A DNA stretch of 64,000 nucleotides from Parabacteroides timonensis (GTDB lineage Bacteria > Bacteroidota > Bacteroidia > Bacteroidales > Tannerellaceae): positions 1,227,526 through 1,291,525 of the forward strand of contig NZ_LT669941.1 of assembly GCF_900128505.1 (NCBI RefSeq), in the 5' to 3' direction. The translations under genes were made by a program, and so were the position numbers. Under the pieces are notes generated by a model. That model worked only from the letters and a program-made list of their open reading frames with translations. It made no database searches and was not told where the DNA came from. The number at the start of each line of letters is the position of its first letter. Within the stretch, counting starts at the first letter, position 1. Positions 43,007 through 52,239 of this stretch are shown here, in pieces.

Positions 43007-44776
43007 ATGGTAAAAGTAGATAATATGAAGAGCAGAATACCGTTCAGTCAACGGTTGTTCTGGTCTATTTTCGTGATGTTTCTGGGATTCACGGTTTGTT
43101 TCCTGTTATTTCAATATCAACGGGAACGTGAATTCTCGCAGGAGAAGTTGAATAATGTATTAAGTAACTATAATTACCAGCTATTCCGACGTACACAGCA
43201 GCAAAGTGCCGACATAGACAAAAACGTAAAACAGTTCATTGAAGATATTCCGCAAAAAGATCTGCGGGTAACGATTATCAACCCTGAAGGAAAAGTCTTA
43301 TTTGACAACAGCGGGACTGAAGAATTCAACAACCATAACGACCGTAGCGAAGTACGTAAAGCCCGTCTTTATAATGAAGGCTTTGCTATCCGTACATCCG
43401 GATCAAACGGAAGAAGATACTTTTATTCGGCCAGCAATATAGGTGGCTATATTTACCGCTCCGCATTGCCTTACGATCCGTATGTGCAAAATGCACTGTC
43501 GACCGATAAGGATTTCATCTATTTCATGATATTGATGACCCTGATCTTCTTCTTTGTACTCTCCCGCTTTACTTTTAGCATCGGCCGTACGATATCCAAA
43601 CTTCGGGACTTTGCCCTGAATATAGAAAAAGACAGAATACCGGAAACCGATTACATGTTCCCGAATGATGAACTGGGCGATATATCCAGAAATATCATCA
43701 CATTATACCACCGTCAACAAAAAGCAAAAGATGAGCTTTCTATGGAACGGGAGAAGCTGATCAAACATTTTCAGTACGCAAAAGAAGGATTTGCCATGTT
43801 CACGGCAGAAGGAAAAGAAATCCTCTCAAATATTCTTTTCATCCAGTTCTCAAACGTGCTTTCCGACAGCCAGATCCGTCAGGCAGAAGAAGTGATAGAC
43901 ATTCAGGAGTTAGAACCTATCAAAACATTCCTGAACAAAAATATCCCCAATACAAACCGTAAGCGGAAAGTATTACGCGAATCTGCCACAATCGATAAAA
44001 ATGGTAAGATATTCCTTATCGAATGCATCCTGTTCCTGGATAACAGTTATGAAATCTCGATCAACGATATATCTCGTCAGGAAGAAGAAAGCAGGATGAA
44101 ACGCCAGCTTACACAAAATGTAGCCCATGAGCTGAAAACCCCTGTCAGCAGTATACAAGGATATCTCGAAACCATCATCAGCAATCCGGAACTGGCAAAC
44201 GACAAACGCCAGTTCTTTCTTGAGCGCTGTTACTCACAAAGTACTCGCCTGACCGGATTATTACGCGATATATCCGTATTGAACCGATTAGATGAGGCTT
44301 CTGAGCTATTCGACCTGGCAGATACGAATATTCCGAAACTGATCAATGAAATACAAAAGGAATGTTCGAAAGAAATGGAAGAGAAACATATCACCTCCGA
44401 AATCATCTTACCCGGCAATCCGACCATTTATGGAAATTACTCATTGTTATATTCCATCTTCCGGAACTTATATGATAATGCAATTGCGTATGCAGGAGAA
44501 GGATGCAAGATCACGATAAACTGCTATAAAGAAGATCCTAAATTCTATTATTTCAGCTTTGCCGATAATGGTACCGGCATTCCGGAAGAGCATATTAACC
44601 GTATTTTTGAACGCTTCTATCGTGTAGACAAAGGACGAAGCCGCAAAGTAGGTGGAACAGGTCTGGGATTATCGATCGTGAAGAATGGTGTCAACTTCCA
44701 CAAAGGCCAGATTTCAGCGAAAAGTAGCCCGGGAAAGGGAGTCACTTTCTTCTTCACGCTTAAAAAAAAGCTATAA
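43007..44776 (+). CDS. PhoR-like sensor histidine kinase
   Basis: 589 residues from 43007 (the second Met at 43025 is an alternative). Two membrane segments (about 17-38 and 170-190) flank a periplasmic domain of about 130 residues. A HAMP linker and a PAS-like region come next ('KEGFAMFTAEGKEI'). The H-box is 'NVAHELKTPVSSIQGYLE', and the ATP-binding boxes are 'NLYDNAIAYA', 'FADNGTGIPEEH' and 'GGTGLGLSIV'. It is a complete kinase that partners with the upstream regulator. Confidence 0.92.
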   Translation: MVKVDNMKSRIPFSQRLFWSIFVMFLGFTVCFLLFQYQREREFSQEKLNNVLSNYNYQLFRRTQQQSADIDKNVKQFIEDIPQKDLRVTIINPEGKVLFDNSGTEEFNNHNDRSEVRKARLYNEGFAIRTSGSNGRRYFYSASNIGGYIYRSALPYDPYVQNALSTDKDFIYFMILMTLIFFFVLSRFTFSIGRTISKLRDFALNIEKDRIPETDYMFPNDELGDISRNIITLYHRQQKAKDELSMEREKLIKHFQYAKEGFAMFTAEGKEILSNILFIQFSNVLSDSQIRQAEEVIDIQELEPIKTFLNKNIPNTNRKRKVLRESATIDKNGKIFLIECILFLDNSYEISINDISRQEEESRMKRQLTQNVAHELKTPVSSIQGYLETIISNPELANDKRQFFLERCYSQSTRLTGLLRDISVLNRLDEASELFDLADTNIPKLINEIQKECSKEMEEKHITSEIILPGNPTIYGNYSLLYSIFRNLYDNAIAYAGEGCKITINCYKEDPKFYYFSFADNGTGIPEEHINRIFERFYRVDKGRSRKVGGTGLGLSIVKNGVNFHKGQISAKSSPGKGVTFFFTLKKKL

Positions 44777-44918
44777 GGGAAAACAAGATAAATAGAGAAA
44801 TTCCGGAAAAGGTCAGAGCAATGAACTTTTTAAAAAGGGATACATGCGTATGTAAAGGGGTACATGCGTTTGGTAAAGGGTCTGCGTCCACGTGCGTGAT
44901 CTTTCCCGGAATTAAATC

Positions 44919-45107
44919 TTATACGACTTCGTCTTTTTCATTAAAGTCGTCAGCTTCCTGATTACCACCTTCGATGGTTTCTGTTACATCTTTAACATCT
45001 CCGGAAGTATACGTATTTCCCAACATAGAGTTGTCGGTAGACATCGCTTCATCTGTTAACTCGGCACTCTCGTCCCACAAAGTTTTCATTATTTTTGTCA
45101 TAACCAT
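44919..45107 (-). CDS. Small acidic hypothetical protein
   Basis: Up to 62 residues; starts at 45107, 45101 or 45089 are all possible. It is strongly acidic (about 30 percent Asp/Glu) with no signal or membrane segment. 'TIEGGNQEADDFNEKDEVV' closes it. I do not recognise it. It is leftward and about 70 nt below the pgl operon, so it may be the last gene of that operon. Confidence 0.5.
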   Translation of the reverse strand: MVMTKIMKTLWDESAELTDEAMSTDNSMLGNTYTSGDVKDVTETIEGGNQEADDFNEKDEVV

Positions 45108-45176
45108 TGATTTTAATTAGTTAATACAATAAATAAACAAAACTGGAAAAGGAATTGTTGCCGGAATTATCAAAAA

Positions 45177-45884
45177 CTACAACGTAGTATACAGAATCGA
45201 ATCTACCGCATGCGATAAAATATACGCAGCCGGGGTTGCATTCGCCAGCGAATAACCCTGTTTCAACTCTTCTATTGCAGCTTCCTTACCTGCACCCAAA
45301 ACCGGTACAAGCAACGGTGAACCATTCAATATGATCGGACCGGTCATTGTAATACGGAACTGTCCGGTTTCAGGATGCTGGGAGACGGCGTAGTTTCGGC
45401 TATCCGTCAGCAACGGAAGGTTATCAGGGAAAATTGAAGCAGTGTGTGAATCGCCTCCTATTCCCAGAATGATACAATCGAAATAAGGGAACTGCCCGTG
45501 ACGGGGTAAATATTCCTTTACGATACGCGAATAACGCATAGCCTCCGTACCGGGTTCCACCTCACCATGAATGCGATGGATATGATCCCTGGGGATCTGC
45601 AAAGGTTCAAACAGTAACCTGTTCGCATGTCCGAAGTTACTATCCGGATCAGTCGGGGCTACACAACGTTCGTCCACCCAGAAAAAGCGCAGATTGTCCC
45701 AATCTACCTTATCCTTGTATTCATCAGCCCAGAGGGCAAACATCTTCTTTGCCGTTTCCCCGCCCGAAAGAGCGAGGTTAAACGGTTTCTGATCATCTTT
45801 ACGGGCCATATAATCCATCAACTGGCTGGTCAAAGCCCTCAGAGCGTCTTTACTATCTTTATAATTTTCAACTTTCATACGCAA
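45177..45884 (-). CDS. pgl: 6-phosphogluconolactonase
   Basis: 235 residues, the usual length of the DevB/Pgl-type enzyme. The motifs are 'NLALSGGETAKKMFALW' near residue 40, 'RFFWVDERCV' and 'DCIILGIGGDSHTASIFP'. It hydrolyses 6-phosphogluconolactone to 6-phosphogluconate in the oxidative pentose phosphate branch. It is 16 nt below zwf. Confidence 0.93.
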   Translation of the reverse strand: MRMKVENYKDSKDALRALTSQLMDYMARKDDQKPFNLALSGGETAKKMFALWADEYKDKVDWDNLRFFWVDERCVAPTDPDSNFGHANRLLFEPLQIPRDHIHRIHGEVEPGTEAMRYSRIVKEYLPRHGQFPYFDCIILGIGGDSHTASIFPDNLPLLTDSRNYAVSQHPETGQFRITMTGPIILNGSPLLVPVLGAGKEAAIEELKQGYSLANATPAAYILSHAVDSILYTTL

Positions 45885-45900
45885 TATTCCTTTTTATTAA

Positions 45901-47370
45901 TTAGCCGCATGAATCACAGGGAGCCCCCATGGAGTCTGCACCTAACATCATTCTTTCTATCGGTCCGTTCTGTCCCGGTTCATAGAAAAACAATCGCTTC
46001 GACCCTTCTTCTTTCCAATGATGCAAGATCGGATCGATAAAACGCCAACTAGCCTCCAATGCATCGCTACGTGCATACAAGGTAGAATCTCCCAGCATAG
46101 CATCTAATAACAAACGCTCATAGGCATCCGGCAAATGAGTCTTAGACAATGAGTCGTAACGGAACTCCATACCGACTTGCTTTACCGTAAATCCGGCACC
46201 AGGCATCTTCAGTCCGAAACGTAACGTGATGCTTTCGTCGGGCTGGATACGGATCACCAACTTATTACAGGAACTACCCGAACATTGTCCGGCAAACAAT
46301 TGGTGCGGAGTCGATTTGAAATGGATAACGATCTCCGACGACTTTTCCGGCAACTTCTTCCCGGTAAAGAAATAGAACGGCACACCGCTCCACCGCCAGT
46401 TATCGATAAAAAACTTCATACCGACATACGTCTCCGTATTCGAATCGGGAGCAACGTTCTTTTCTTCCCGATATCCCTCGTACTGTCCTCGTACCACCCA
46501 TTCGTTTATCTCACGGATCGTATAAGGACGGATCGAACGGAAGACCTTCACGATCTCGTCGCGAATCGACTCCGGGTCGAATACGGAAGGTGACTCCATT
46601 GCCGCAAAGGCCATCAATTGCATCAGATGGTTCTGTATCATGTCACGCAAGGCACCGGCACCATCATAATACTTACCCCGGTTCTCCACACCCAGCGTTT
46701 CTGAGGCACTGATCTCGATCGAGTCGACATAGTTCCGGTTCCACAGCGGTTCGAATATACCGTTCGAAAAGCGAAGTACCAGGATGTTCTGTACGGTCTC
46801 TTTTCCCAGATAATGGTCGATCCGGTAAATCTCCTTCTCATCGAAAATACGGCACAGATGCTGATTCAGTTGCTGTGCAGTATCCAGGCTCGTACCGAAA
46901 GGCTTCTCCACGATTACGCGGCGCCAACCGTCTTCCGAAGCGGCAACATTCATTCCATTCTCCTGAAGATATTTCGGAACCAGTTCGTACATCAACGGCG
47001 GCGTGGCAAGGTAATAGATCACCTTGTCGGGAAGATGTTCCTCCTGCTGCAAAAGATGGATACGGTCTTTCAGTTTCACATATTCGGCGGTATTGGTTGA
47101 ATCGAATGCCAGGTAGAAAAGTATCTGAAGAAATTTATCCAGATCTTCACTGTTCGTTTCCTTATTACCCCGTGCTTCCAGGATATGTTTACGTTGTTCG
47201 GCACGGAACTCTTCATCCGTAAACGCGGTGCGCGCAGCACCCAGTATCGCAAAATGTTCAGGTAACATATTGCTGACGTGCAATTCAAAAAGTGCAGGAA
47301 GCAACTTGCGGCCTGTCAGGTCGCCCGATGCTCCGAAAATAACAAGTAACTGATCATTTGGTCTGTTCAT
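45901..47370 (-). CDS. zwf: Glucose-6-phosphate 1-dehydrogenase
   Basis: The frame opens at 47385, but the ATG at 47370 is chosen since GGAGG lies 8 nt before it. 489 residues. 'LLVIFGASGDLTGRKL' is the NADP-binding motif and 'YRIDHYLGKETVQN' is the G6PDH active-site signature with catalytic His. It makes NADPH and 6-phosphogluconolactone. It lies close below gnd. Confidence 0.95.
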   Translation of the reverse strand: MNRPNDQLLVIFGASGDLTGRKLLPALFELHVSNMLPEHFAILGAARTAFTDEEFRAEQRKHILEARGNKETNSEDLDKFLQILFYLAFDSTNTAEYVKLKDRIHLLQQEEHLPDKVIYYLATPPLMYELVPKYLQENGMNVAASEDGWRRVIVEKPFGTSLDTAQQLNQHLCRIFDEKEIYRIDHYLGKETVQNILVLRFSNGIFEPLWNRNYVDSIEISASETLGVENRGKYYDGAGALRDMIQNHLMQLMAFAAMESPSVFDPESIRDEIVKVFRSIRPYTIREINEWVVRGQYEGYREEKNVAPDSNTETYVGMKFFIDNWRWSGVPFYFFTGKKLPEKSSEIVIHFKSTPHQLFAGQCSGSSCNKLVIRIQPDESITLRFGLKMPGAGFTVKQVGMEFRYDSLSKTHLPDAYERLLLDAMLGDSTLYARSDALEASWRFIDPILHHWKEEGSKRLFFYEPGQNGPIERMMLGADSMGAPCDSCG

Positions 47371-47388
47371 CCTTACATCCTCCACTTG

Positions 47389-48843
47389 TTAAGCATTATA
47401 AGTCCCGGAAACGGTATTTCCACCTTCACCCGTCCAGTTGGTATGGAAGAAGAGGCCACGTTCGCGGTCGGTTCTTTCATAGGTATGGGCTCCGAAGTAA
47501 TCACGCTGTGCCTGGATCAGGTTGGCAGCCGAATGCATGGTACGCAACCCGTCGAAATAACTCAAAGCAGAACTCATAGCCGGTAAAGCCACTCCACTTA
47601 AGGCTCCTTCGGCAACGACTTTACGCCAGGAAGGTAACGCTTTCTGTATTTTTGTACGGAAAAAGTCGTCGAACAACAGGTTCTCCAACTTCGGATTCTT
47701 GCGGTATGCTTCCGTTATCTTCTGCAGGAAGACGGAGCGGATGATACATCCCTTACGCCAGATCTGTGCAATAGTTCCGTAATCCAGATCCCAACCATAA
47801 TGCTCGGAGGCGCGGCGTATCAAAGAGAATCCCTGGGCATACGAGATCAGTTTGGAAGCATACAAGGCCTGACGTATTTCTTCGACGAACAGGTTCTCTC
47901 CCAACTCGACAGGTTCGGGATACAAACCGGATGCTTTTTCGCGTTCAATATAAAGAGCCGACAGCAGACGGGCATATACGGCTTCCGTGATCAAAGTCAG
48001 CGGATCGCTCTCATCCATAGCAGCGATAGCACTCCACTTTCCTGTTCCCTTTTGTCCGGCCACATCCAGTATTTTATCCAGCAACGGCTTGCCGTCTTCA
48101 TCACGGAAACGAAGGATATTCTTTGTGATCTCGATCAGGAAGCTATCCAGTTCCCCTTTATTCCATTCCTCGAATACGACCGACATTTCATCATTGTCGA
48201 GTCCTTTCCGGTTTTTCAACAATGAGTACGCTTCAGAGATCAATTGCATATCCCCATATTCGATACCGTTATGGACCATTTTTACAAAATGTCCGGCTCC
48301 ACCGCGTCCGATCCACTGGCAGCAAGGAGTACCGTCATCCAGCTTGGCTGCAATACCTTGCAGGATATCCTTTACAATCGGCCATGCTTCGGGAGAACCT
48401 CCGGGCATTACAGAAGGACCGTGAAGCGCCCCTTCTTCTCCGCCGGAAATGCCCGAACCTATAAAGTACAGACCTTTTGCTTCCACTTCCTTCACGCGGC
48501 GTTCCGTATCGTGAAAGTCTGAGTTACCTCCGTCGATGATTACATCGCCCGGCGACATATAAGGCAATAGTTGTTCAATCATTTCGTCGACCGGTGCACC
48601 GGCCTTGATCATCATCATAATGATGCGCGGACGCTTTACAGCCTCCGTCAGTTCTTCGATCGAATGGGTGGCGATAAAATTCTTGCCTTTACCACGGCCA
48701 TTCACAAAACGGTCCACTACTCCTTCCTCACCGGGAAAGTTACGATTATATACAGCAACGGTAAAACCTTTGCTTTCCATATTCAGAGCCAGGTTCTCCC
48801 CCATTACGGCGAGACCGATCAGTCCGATATCTGCTTTTTTCAT
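47389..48843 (-). CDS. gnd: 6-phosphogluconate dehydrogenase, decarboxylating
   Basis: 484 residues. 'IGLAVMGENLALN' is the coenzyme-binding motif, and 'YNRNF' after it keeps the N-R pair typical of NADP-specific enzymes. 'GISGGEEGALHGPSVMPGG' and 'MVHNGIEYGDMQ' contain the substrate and catalytic residues. It oxidises 6-phosphogluconate to ribulose-5-phosphate, CO2 and NADPH. The gene order is rclA, gnd, zwf, pgl, a complete oxidative branch in one operon. Confidence 0.96.
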   Translation of the reverse strand: MKKADIGLIGLAVMGENLALNMESKGFTVAVYNRNFPGEEGVVDRFVNGRGKGKNFIATHSIEELTEAVKRPRIIMMMIKAGAPVDEMIEQLLPYMSPGDVIIDGGNSDFHDTERRVKEVEAKGLYFIGSGISGGEEGALHGPSVMPGGSPEAWPIVKDILQGIAAKLDDGTPCCQWIGRGGAGHFVKMVHNGIEYGDMQLISEAYSLLKNRKGLDNDEMSVVFEEWNKGELDSFLIEITKNILRFRDEDGKPLLDKILDVAGQKGTGKWSAIAAMDESDPLTLITEAVYARLLSALYIEREKASGLYPEPVELGENLFVEEIRQALYASKLISYAQGFSLIRRASEHYGWDLDYGTIAQIWRKGCIIRSVFLQKITEAYRKNPKLENLLFDDFFRTKIQKALPSWRKVVAEGALSGVALPAMSSALSYFDGLRTMHSAANLIQAQRDYFGAHTYERTDRERGLFFHTNWTGEGGNTVSGTYNA

Positions 48844-48872
48844 GTTCTTTTCTATTTTATATTTTGTTTTTA

Positions 48873-50249
48873 CTATTTTATCAATGCGAACAAATCGTTC
48901 AGCGATTCGCTCATCGACGGGTGTGTATAAATACTATCCCGCAAAAATGTATAATCTTTTCCGGCACGTATGGCAAGCGATACGGTGTTGATCACCTCTG
49001 TCGACTCGGCACAGAAAAGTGTACATCCCAGTATCTCGCCGGTTTCCGTATCGACGATCGCTTTCAATAGGCCGTCCGTCTGTTCGAAGGTACGTGTCCG
49101 CGGGAATGCAGCAGCCGGAATCCGCGCAATGCTTATTTTCCTTCCGGAACGCAGCGCCTCTTCCTCTCCCATCCCGATGCGTGACAGCGGTGGATCGATA
49201 AATACCGAATAGGCAACCGCCACACGGTCATCCTTCGTACGCTGTCCGTTGCCGAACAACTGGTCTTTTATCACGCGATAATCGTCCAGAGAAATATAGG
49301 TAAATTGAAGACCGCCGGTCACATCGCCCATTGCCCATATATTCGGAACATTGGTGCGCAGATGATCGTCCACAATAACGGCTCCCCGGTCGGAGATCTC
49401 TATCCCCGCAGCTTCCGGATGCAGGTCTGTGGTGTTCGGACGACGTCCGGTAGCCAGCAATACTGCGTCGGCGGGAAGTTGTACTTCGTTTCCTTCTTTC
49501 TCTTTATATGTTATAACAGCTCCGGTGTCATTGTGTTCAATCGACTGTACCAAAGCATTCAAATGAATAGTGATTCCTTTCTTTTCGAGTACCGTTTTTA
49601 CCGCATCGGCAATGTCGCGGTCCTCACGGGCGATAAACTTGTCTCCGCCTTCCAATACGATCACTTCCGAACCGAAACCGGCAAACATAGATGCAAATTC
49701 CAGACCGATATAACCACCTCCGACAATCACCAGCCGGCGGGGTAGTTTATCTAATTCCATGATCGAGGTACTGGTATAGACAAACGGATTTCCTTCTATA
49801 CCTTTGATGGGCGGGATGATAGTAGATGCTCCCGTATTGATAAATATCTTTTTGCCTTCCAGGAGGAGGGTTTCTTCGCCTGCTTTTACTTCTATTTCAT
49901 GAGGGGAACGGAAAGAGGCGATTCCTGTATAGACAGTCACTGTGTCTTTCGAGTCGAGATTGTCGAAATTCTTTTTACGCAGCAGAGAAGTAAGTTCCCT
50001 TTTTCCGGCAATTGCCTGGCGGAACTCTTCGGCATACTGTTCGAAGGAAGATGGTTTACGGTAGGATATGACTTTCGACATATGCACCAACCTTTTCGTC
50101 GGGATACAACCGATATTGATACAGGTTCCTCCGTACATTCCGGACGAACGCTCGATAATAGCGACATTCCAGCCTCTGTTTCCCAACTCTGCGGCAAGTG
50201 TTTTACCGGCTTTACCAAACCCAATGATAATTGCATCATACTTTTTCAT
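48873..50249 (-). CDS. rclA: RclA-type flavoprotein disulfide reductase
   Basis: 458 residues. An FAD motif is followed by the redox pair in 'GGTCINIGCIPTKRL' (Cys 43 and Cys 48), near-identical in form to RclA of E. coli. A second nucleotide motif is 'VIVGGGYIGLEFAS' and the C-terminal interface motif is 'IYTHPSMSESLNDLFAL'. E. coli RclA is induced by reactive chlorine and reduces copper. The start is fixed by GGAGGA at good spacing. It heads the NADPH-producing operon, 29 nt before gnd. The orthology call rests on motif likeness. Confidence 0.8.
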   Translation of the reverse strand: MKKYDAIIIGFGKAGKTLAAELGNRGWNVAIIERSSGMYGGTCINIGCIPTKRLVHMSKVISYRKPSSFEQYAEEFRQAIAGKRELTSLLRKKNFDNLDSKDTVTVYTGIASFRSPHEIEVKAGEETLLLEGKKIFINTGASTIIPPIKGIEGNPFVYTSTSIMELDKLPRRLVIVGGGYIGLEFASMFAGFGSEVIVLEGGDKFIAREDRDIADAVKTVLEKKGITIHLNALVQSIEHNDTGAVITYKEKEGNEVQLPADAVLLATGRRPNTTDLHPEAAGIEISDRGAVIVDDHLRTNVPNIWAMGDVTGGLQFTYISLDDYRVIKDQLFGNGQRTKDDRVAVAYSVFIDPPLSRIGMGEEEALRSGRKISIARIPAAAFPRTRTFEQTDGLLKAIVDTETGEILGCTLFCAESTEVINTVSLAIRAGKDYTFLRDSIYTHPSMSESLNDLFALIK

Positions 50250-50445
50250 CCAACAATCCTCCTCTTTTTTTAGACTAAGTTATAAATAGAACAGCTGTTT
50301 TAACCTAATTGTTCGTAAAATTTTATCTATATTCTGATAATTCGTGTCTATCACCCTGCCCTAATAGCAAAGGCTGACGATACAAAAGTAAAGAATGCAG
50401 ACGGTTAAAAGGATGTTCATTTTTCCTGAAAAGTTGGCGATTTGG
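50250..50445 (-). promoter_or_regulatory. Upstream region of the rclA-gnd-zwf-pgl operon
   Basis: A good leftward -7 element TACTTTTG lies at 50390-50383 with no -33 TTTG in the proper place, fitting a promoter that needs an activator. The AraC-type genes upstream are candidates. No other gene is seen here. Confidence 0.4.
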
Positions 50446-51291
50446 CTATTCTTTGATGATCTTATTCTTCTTCCGGTATTCAGTCGTACTCATTCCCGTC
50501 GTATTTTTGAAGAAGCGGCTGAAAGTTGCCTGATCTTCGAATCCTAACGACAGAGCGATCTCTTTAGAACTTTTGGAAGTATAAAGCAATAAACGTTCTG
50601 CTTCGGCCTGTATCCGGTTATGGATAATGCGGATAGCCGAAGGTTGTTGGTAAGCAGCCAGTAGGTTGGCTAATGTTTTGGGAGATTTATTCAACATATC
50701 GGCATATTCCTGTACTTGCTTCTTTTCCTTGAACCAGGTGTCGACCAATACATAGAACTTACGGATCGTCTCGAACTGTACCCCGTTCTCTTGTCTCACC
50801 CCATGCCGATTTTCCGCCACACGCGTACATAATATAATAAAGCGTTTCAGCAAAACACGAAGCATCTCGTCCTGCAAATGGTCACGACTCTCGAATTCCT
50901 CGCGCATAATACCCGTCAACGTATCGATCTTGCGCCGCTCTTCGTCAGACAGGTCAAAAATCACAACATGCGAAGATCCGTGAAACAACAGGCCGTTGCA
51001 CGAAACCTCATGATCGTTACCATAGATACAATAGAAATTACTATTGAACATCAATGCCAGATAGGTCCCGTCCACCCGGATAAATTCCAGATGATGCAAG
51101 TGAGACAAAGTAAGCAACTGTCCCGCATTCAATACGACAGTCTGATGGTCGACATCCAGTTCAAGCCGACCGGAAACAACCCAAATAAACTTATATAATG
51201 TTTTGTCTTTCAATAAAGCCGGGTTAGTATCCAGCGAATCCGATAAAATAACTTTTCCTTTGATCTTGCTGTTTTCAAATGATAAATTCAT
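50446..51291 (-). CDS. AraC-family regulator A
   Basis: 281 residues. The C-terminal 90 residues hold two helix-turn-helix motifs, with 'SSKEIALSLGFEDQATFSRFFKNTTGMSTTEYR' at the end (core 'SLGFEDQATFSRFF'). The N-terminal domain is a cupin-like ligand domain with several Cys (for example 'NFYCIYGND', 'VSCNGLLF'). It lies 196 bp upstream of rclA in the same direction and 24 nt below regulator B. RclR in E. coli, an AraC protein, controls rclA through Cys oxidation, so a similar role is possible but not shown. Confidence 0.85.
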   Translation of the reverse strand: MNLSFENSKIKGKVILSDSLDTNPALLKDKTLYKFIWVVSGRLELDVDHQTVVLNAGQLLTLSHLHHLEFIRVDGTYLALMFNSNFYCIYGNDHEVSCNGLLFHGSSHVVIFDLSDEERRKIDTLTGIMREEFESRDHLQDEMLRVLLKRFIILCTRVAENRHGVRQENGVQFETIRKFYVLVDTWFKEKKQVQEYADMLNKSPKTLANLLAAYQQPSAIRIIHNRIQAEAERLLLYTSKSSKEIALSLGFEDQATFSRFFKNTTGMSTTEYRKKNKIIKE

Positions 51292-51315
51292 GGTATTCCT
51301 GTACGTTATATATTA

Positions 51316-52122
51316 TTACCTCCATTCGGTAGGGATCTCCCCCGTATTCCTGCGGAACCAACGGGAAAAAGTATCGTGGTTGGCAAACCCCAGCATCGTA
51401 GCAATCTGCGAAGGACGCAGGCGGGTTTTCGACAACAAGTCTTTTGCTTCCAGCAATACGAACTCACTGATCCATTCGGCAGCCGATATTCCCGCACCTT
51501 GCTTACACCGGATATTCAGTTCCTGCGAAGTGATCCCTAACTTTTCTGCGTAAAAGTACGCAGGAGAATGATGATATCGGCTAATTAAGGTCGCAAATTG
51601 TTGAAAAAAGAGTGAATTTTCTGTTTTGGGCACTTCCGAGACCGATTTTCCCTGTTGCAGATTTATGATCAAAGCCCGGAGCAGCGACTCCACCACTTTA
51701 GCACGCATCTCCTTCATCTGCTCGACCTGCGATTCGATCAGCCTCAGATAAGTTCTTGTTTCTTCAATCTCGTCAGAAGGGATATCGCGGTAAACAAGAC
51801 GTTGCCGGTTAATAAGTAACTCTTCGGATACATAAACGATTATACCGGTAAACCCGGTAGACTGGAAAGACTTTATTTCTGTTACATCATCACTGGCAAC
51901 CAATAGAAGCTGCCCTGCAGTTACATCATAAACCTGATGCATAGCCTGGCAACTGAAAGTTCCCCCGGTACAGATCACGACCAATGTACCCGAGTCCAAC
52001 GGAAGCAACTTACAGTTTTCACCATCTTTTACATATAGGATCTTCAGCGAACTTTCAAGCGTTAGCTCAGGTGTCGACACCGTATTGTAAAGATCAACTG
52101 GTAATATTCTTTCTGTTTTCAT
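51316..52122 (-). CDS. AraC-family regulator B
   Basis: 268 residues, same layout as regulator A. The C-terminal HTH pair ends 'ATMLGFANHDTFSRWFRRNTG'-like sequence (core 'MLGFANHDTFSRWF'). The N-terminal domain contains Cys in 'GENCKLLPL', 'VICTGGTFSCQ'. The two genes share the C-terminal half and so are probable paralogues. The pair faces away from the SLC13 permease gene. Confidence 0.85.
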   Translation of the reverse strand: MKTERILPVDLYNTVSTPELTLESSLKILYVKDGENCKLLPLDSGTLVVICTGGTFSCQAMHQVYDVTAGQLLLVASDDVTEIKSFQSTGFTGIIVYVSEELLINRQRLVYRDIPSDEIEETRTYLRLIESQVEQMKEMRAKVVESLLRALIINLQQGKSVSEVPKTENSLFFQQFATLISRYHHSPAYFYAEKLGITSQELNIRCKQGAGISAAEWISEFVLLEAKDLLSKTRLRPSQIATMLGFANHDTFSRWFRRNTGEIPTEWR

Positions 52123-52239
52123 TTTTTAATTACTATTTTTAGCGTATAAATTAAGTATCGGGTAAACATATAAACGTCATTATTAGTTTATTATAGAGTA
52201 GGATTTTATCTTTAGTTAAAACCATCTTAAGAACATTTT

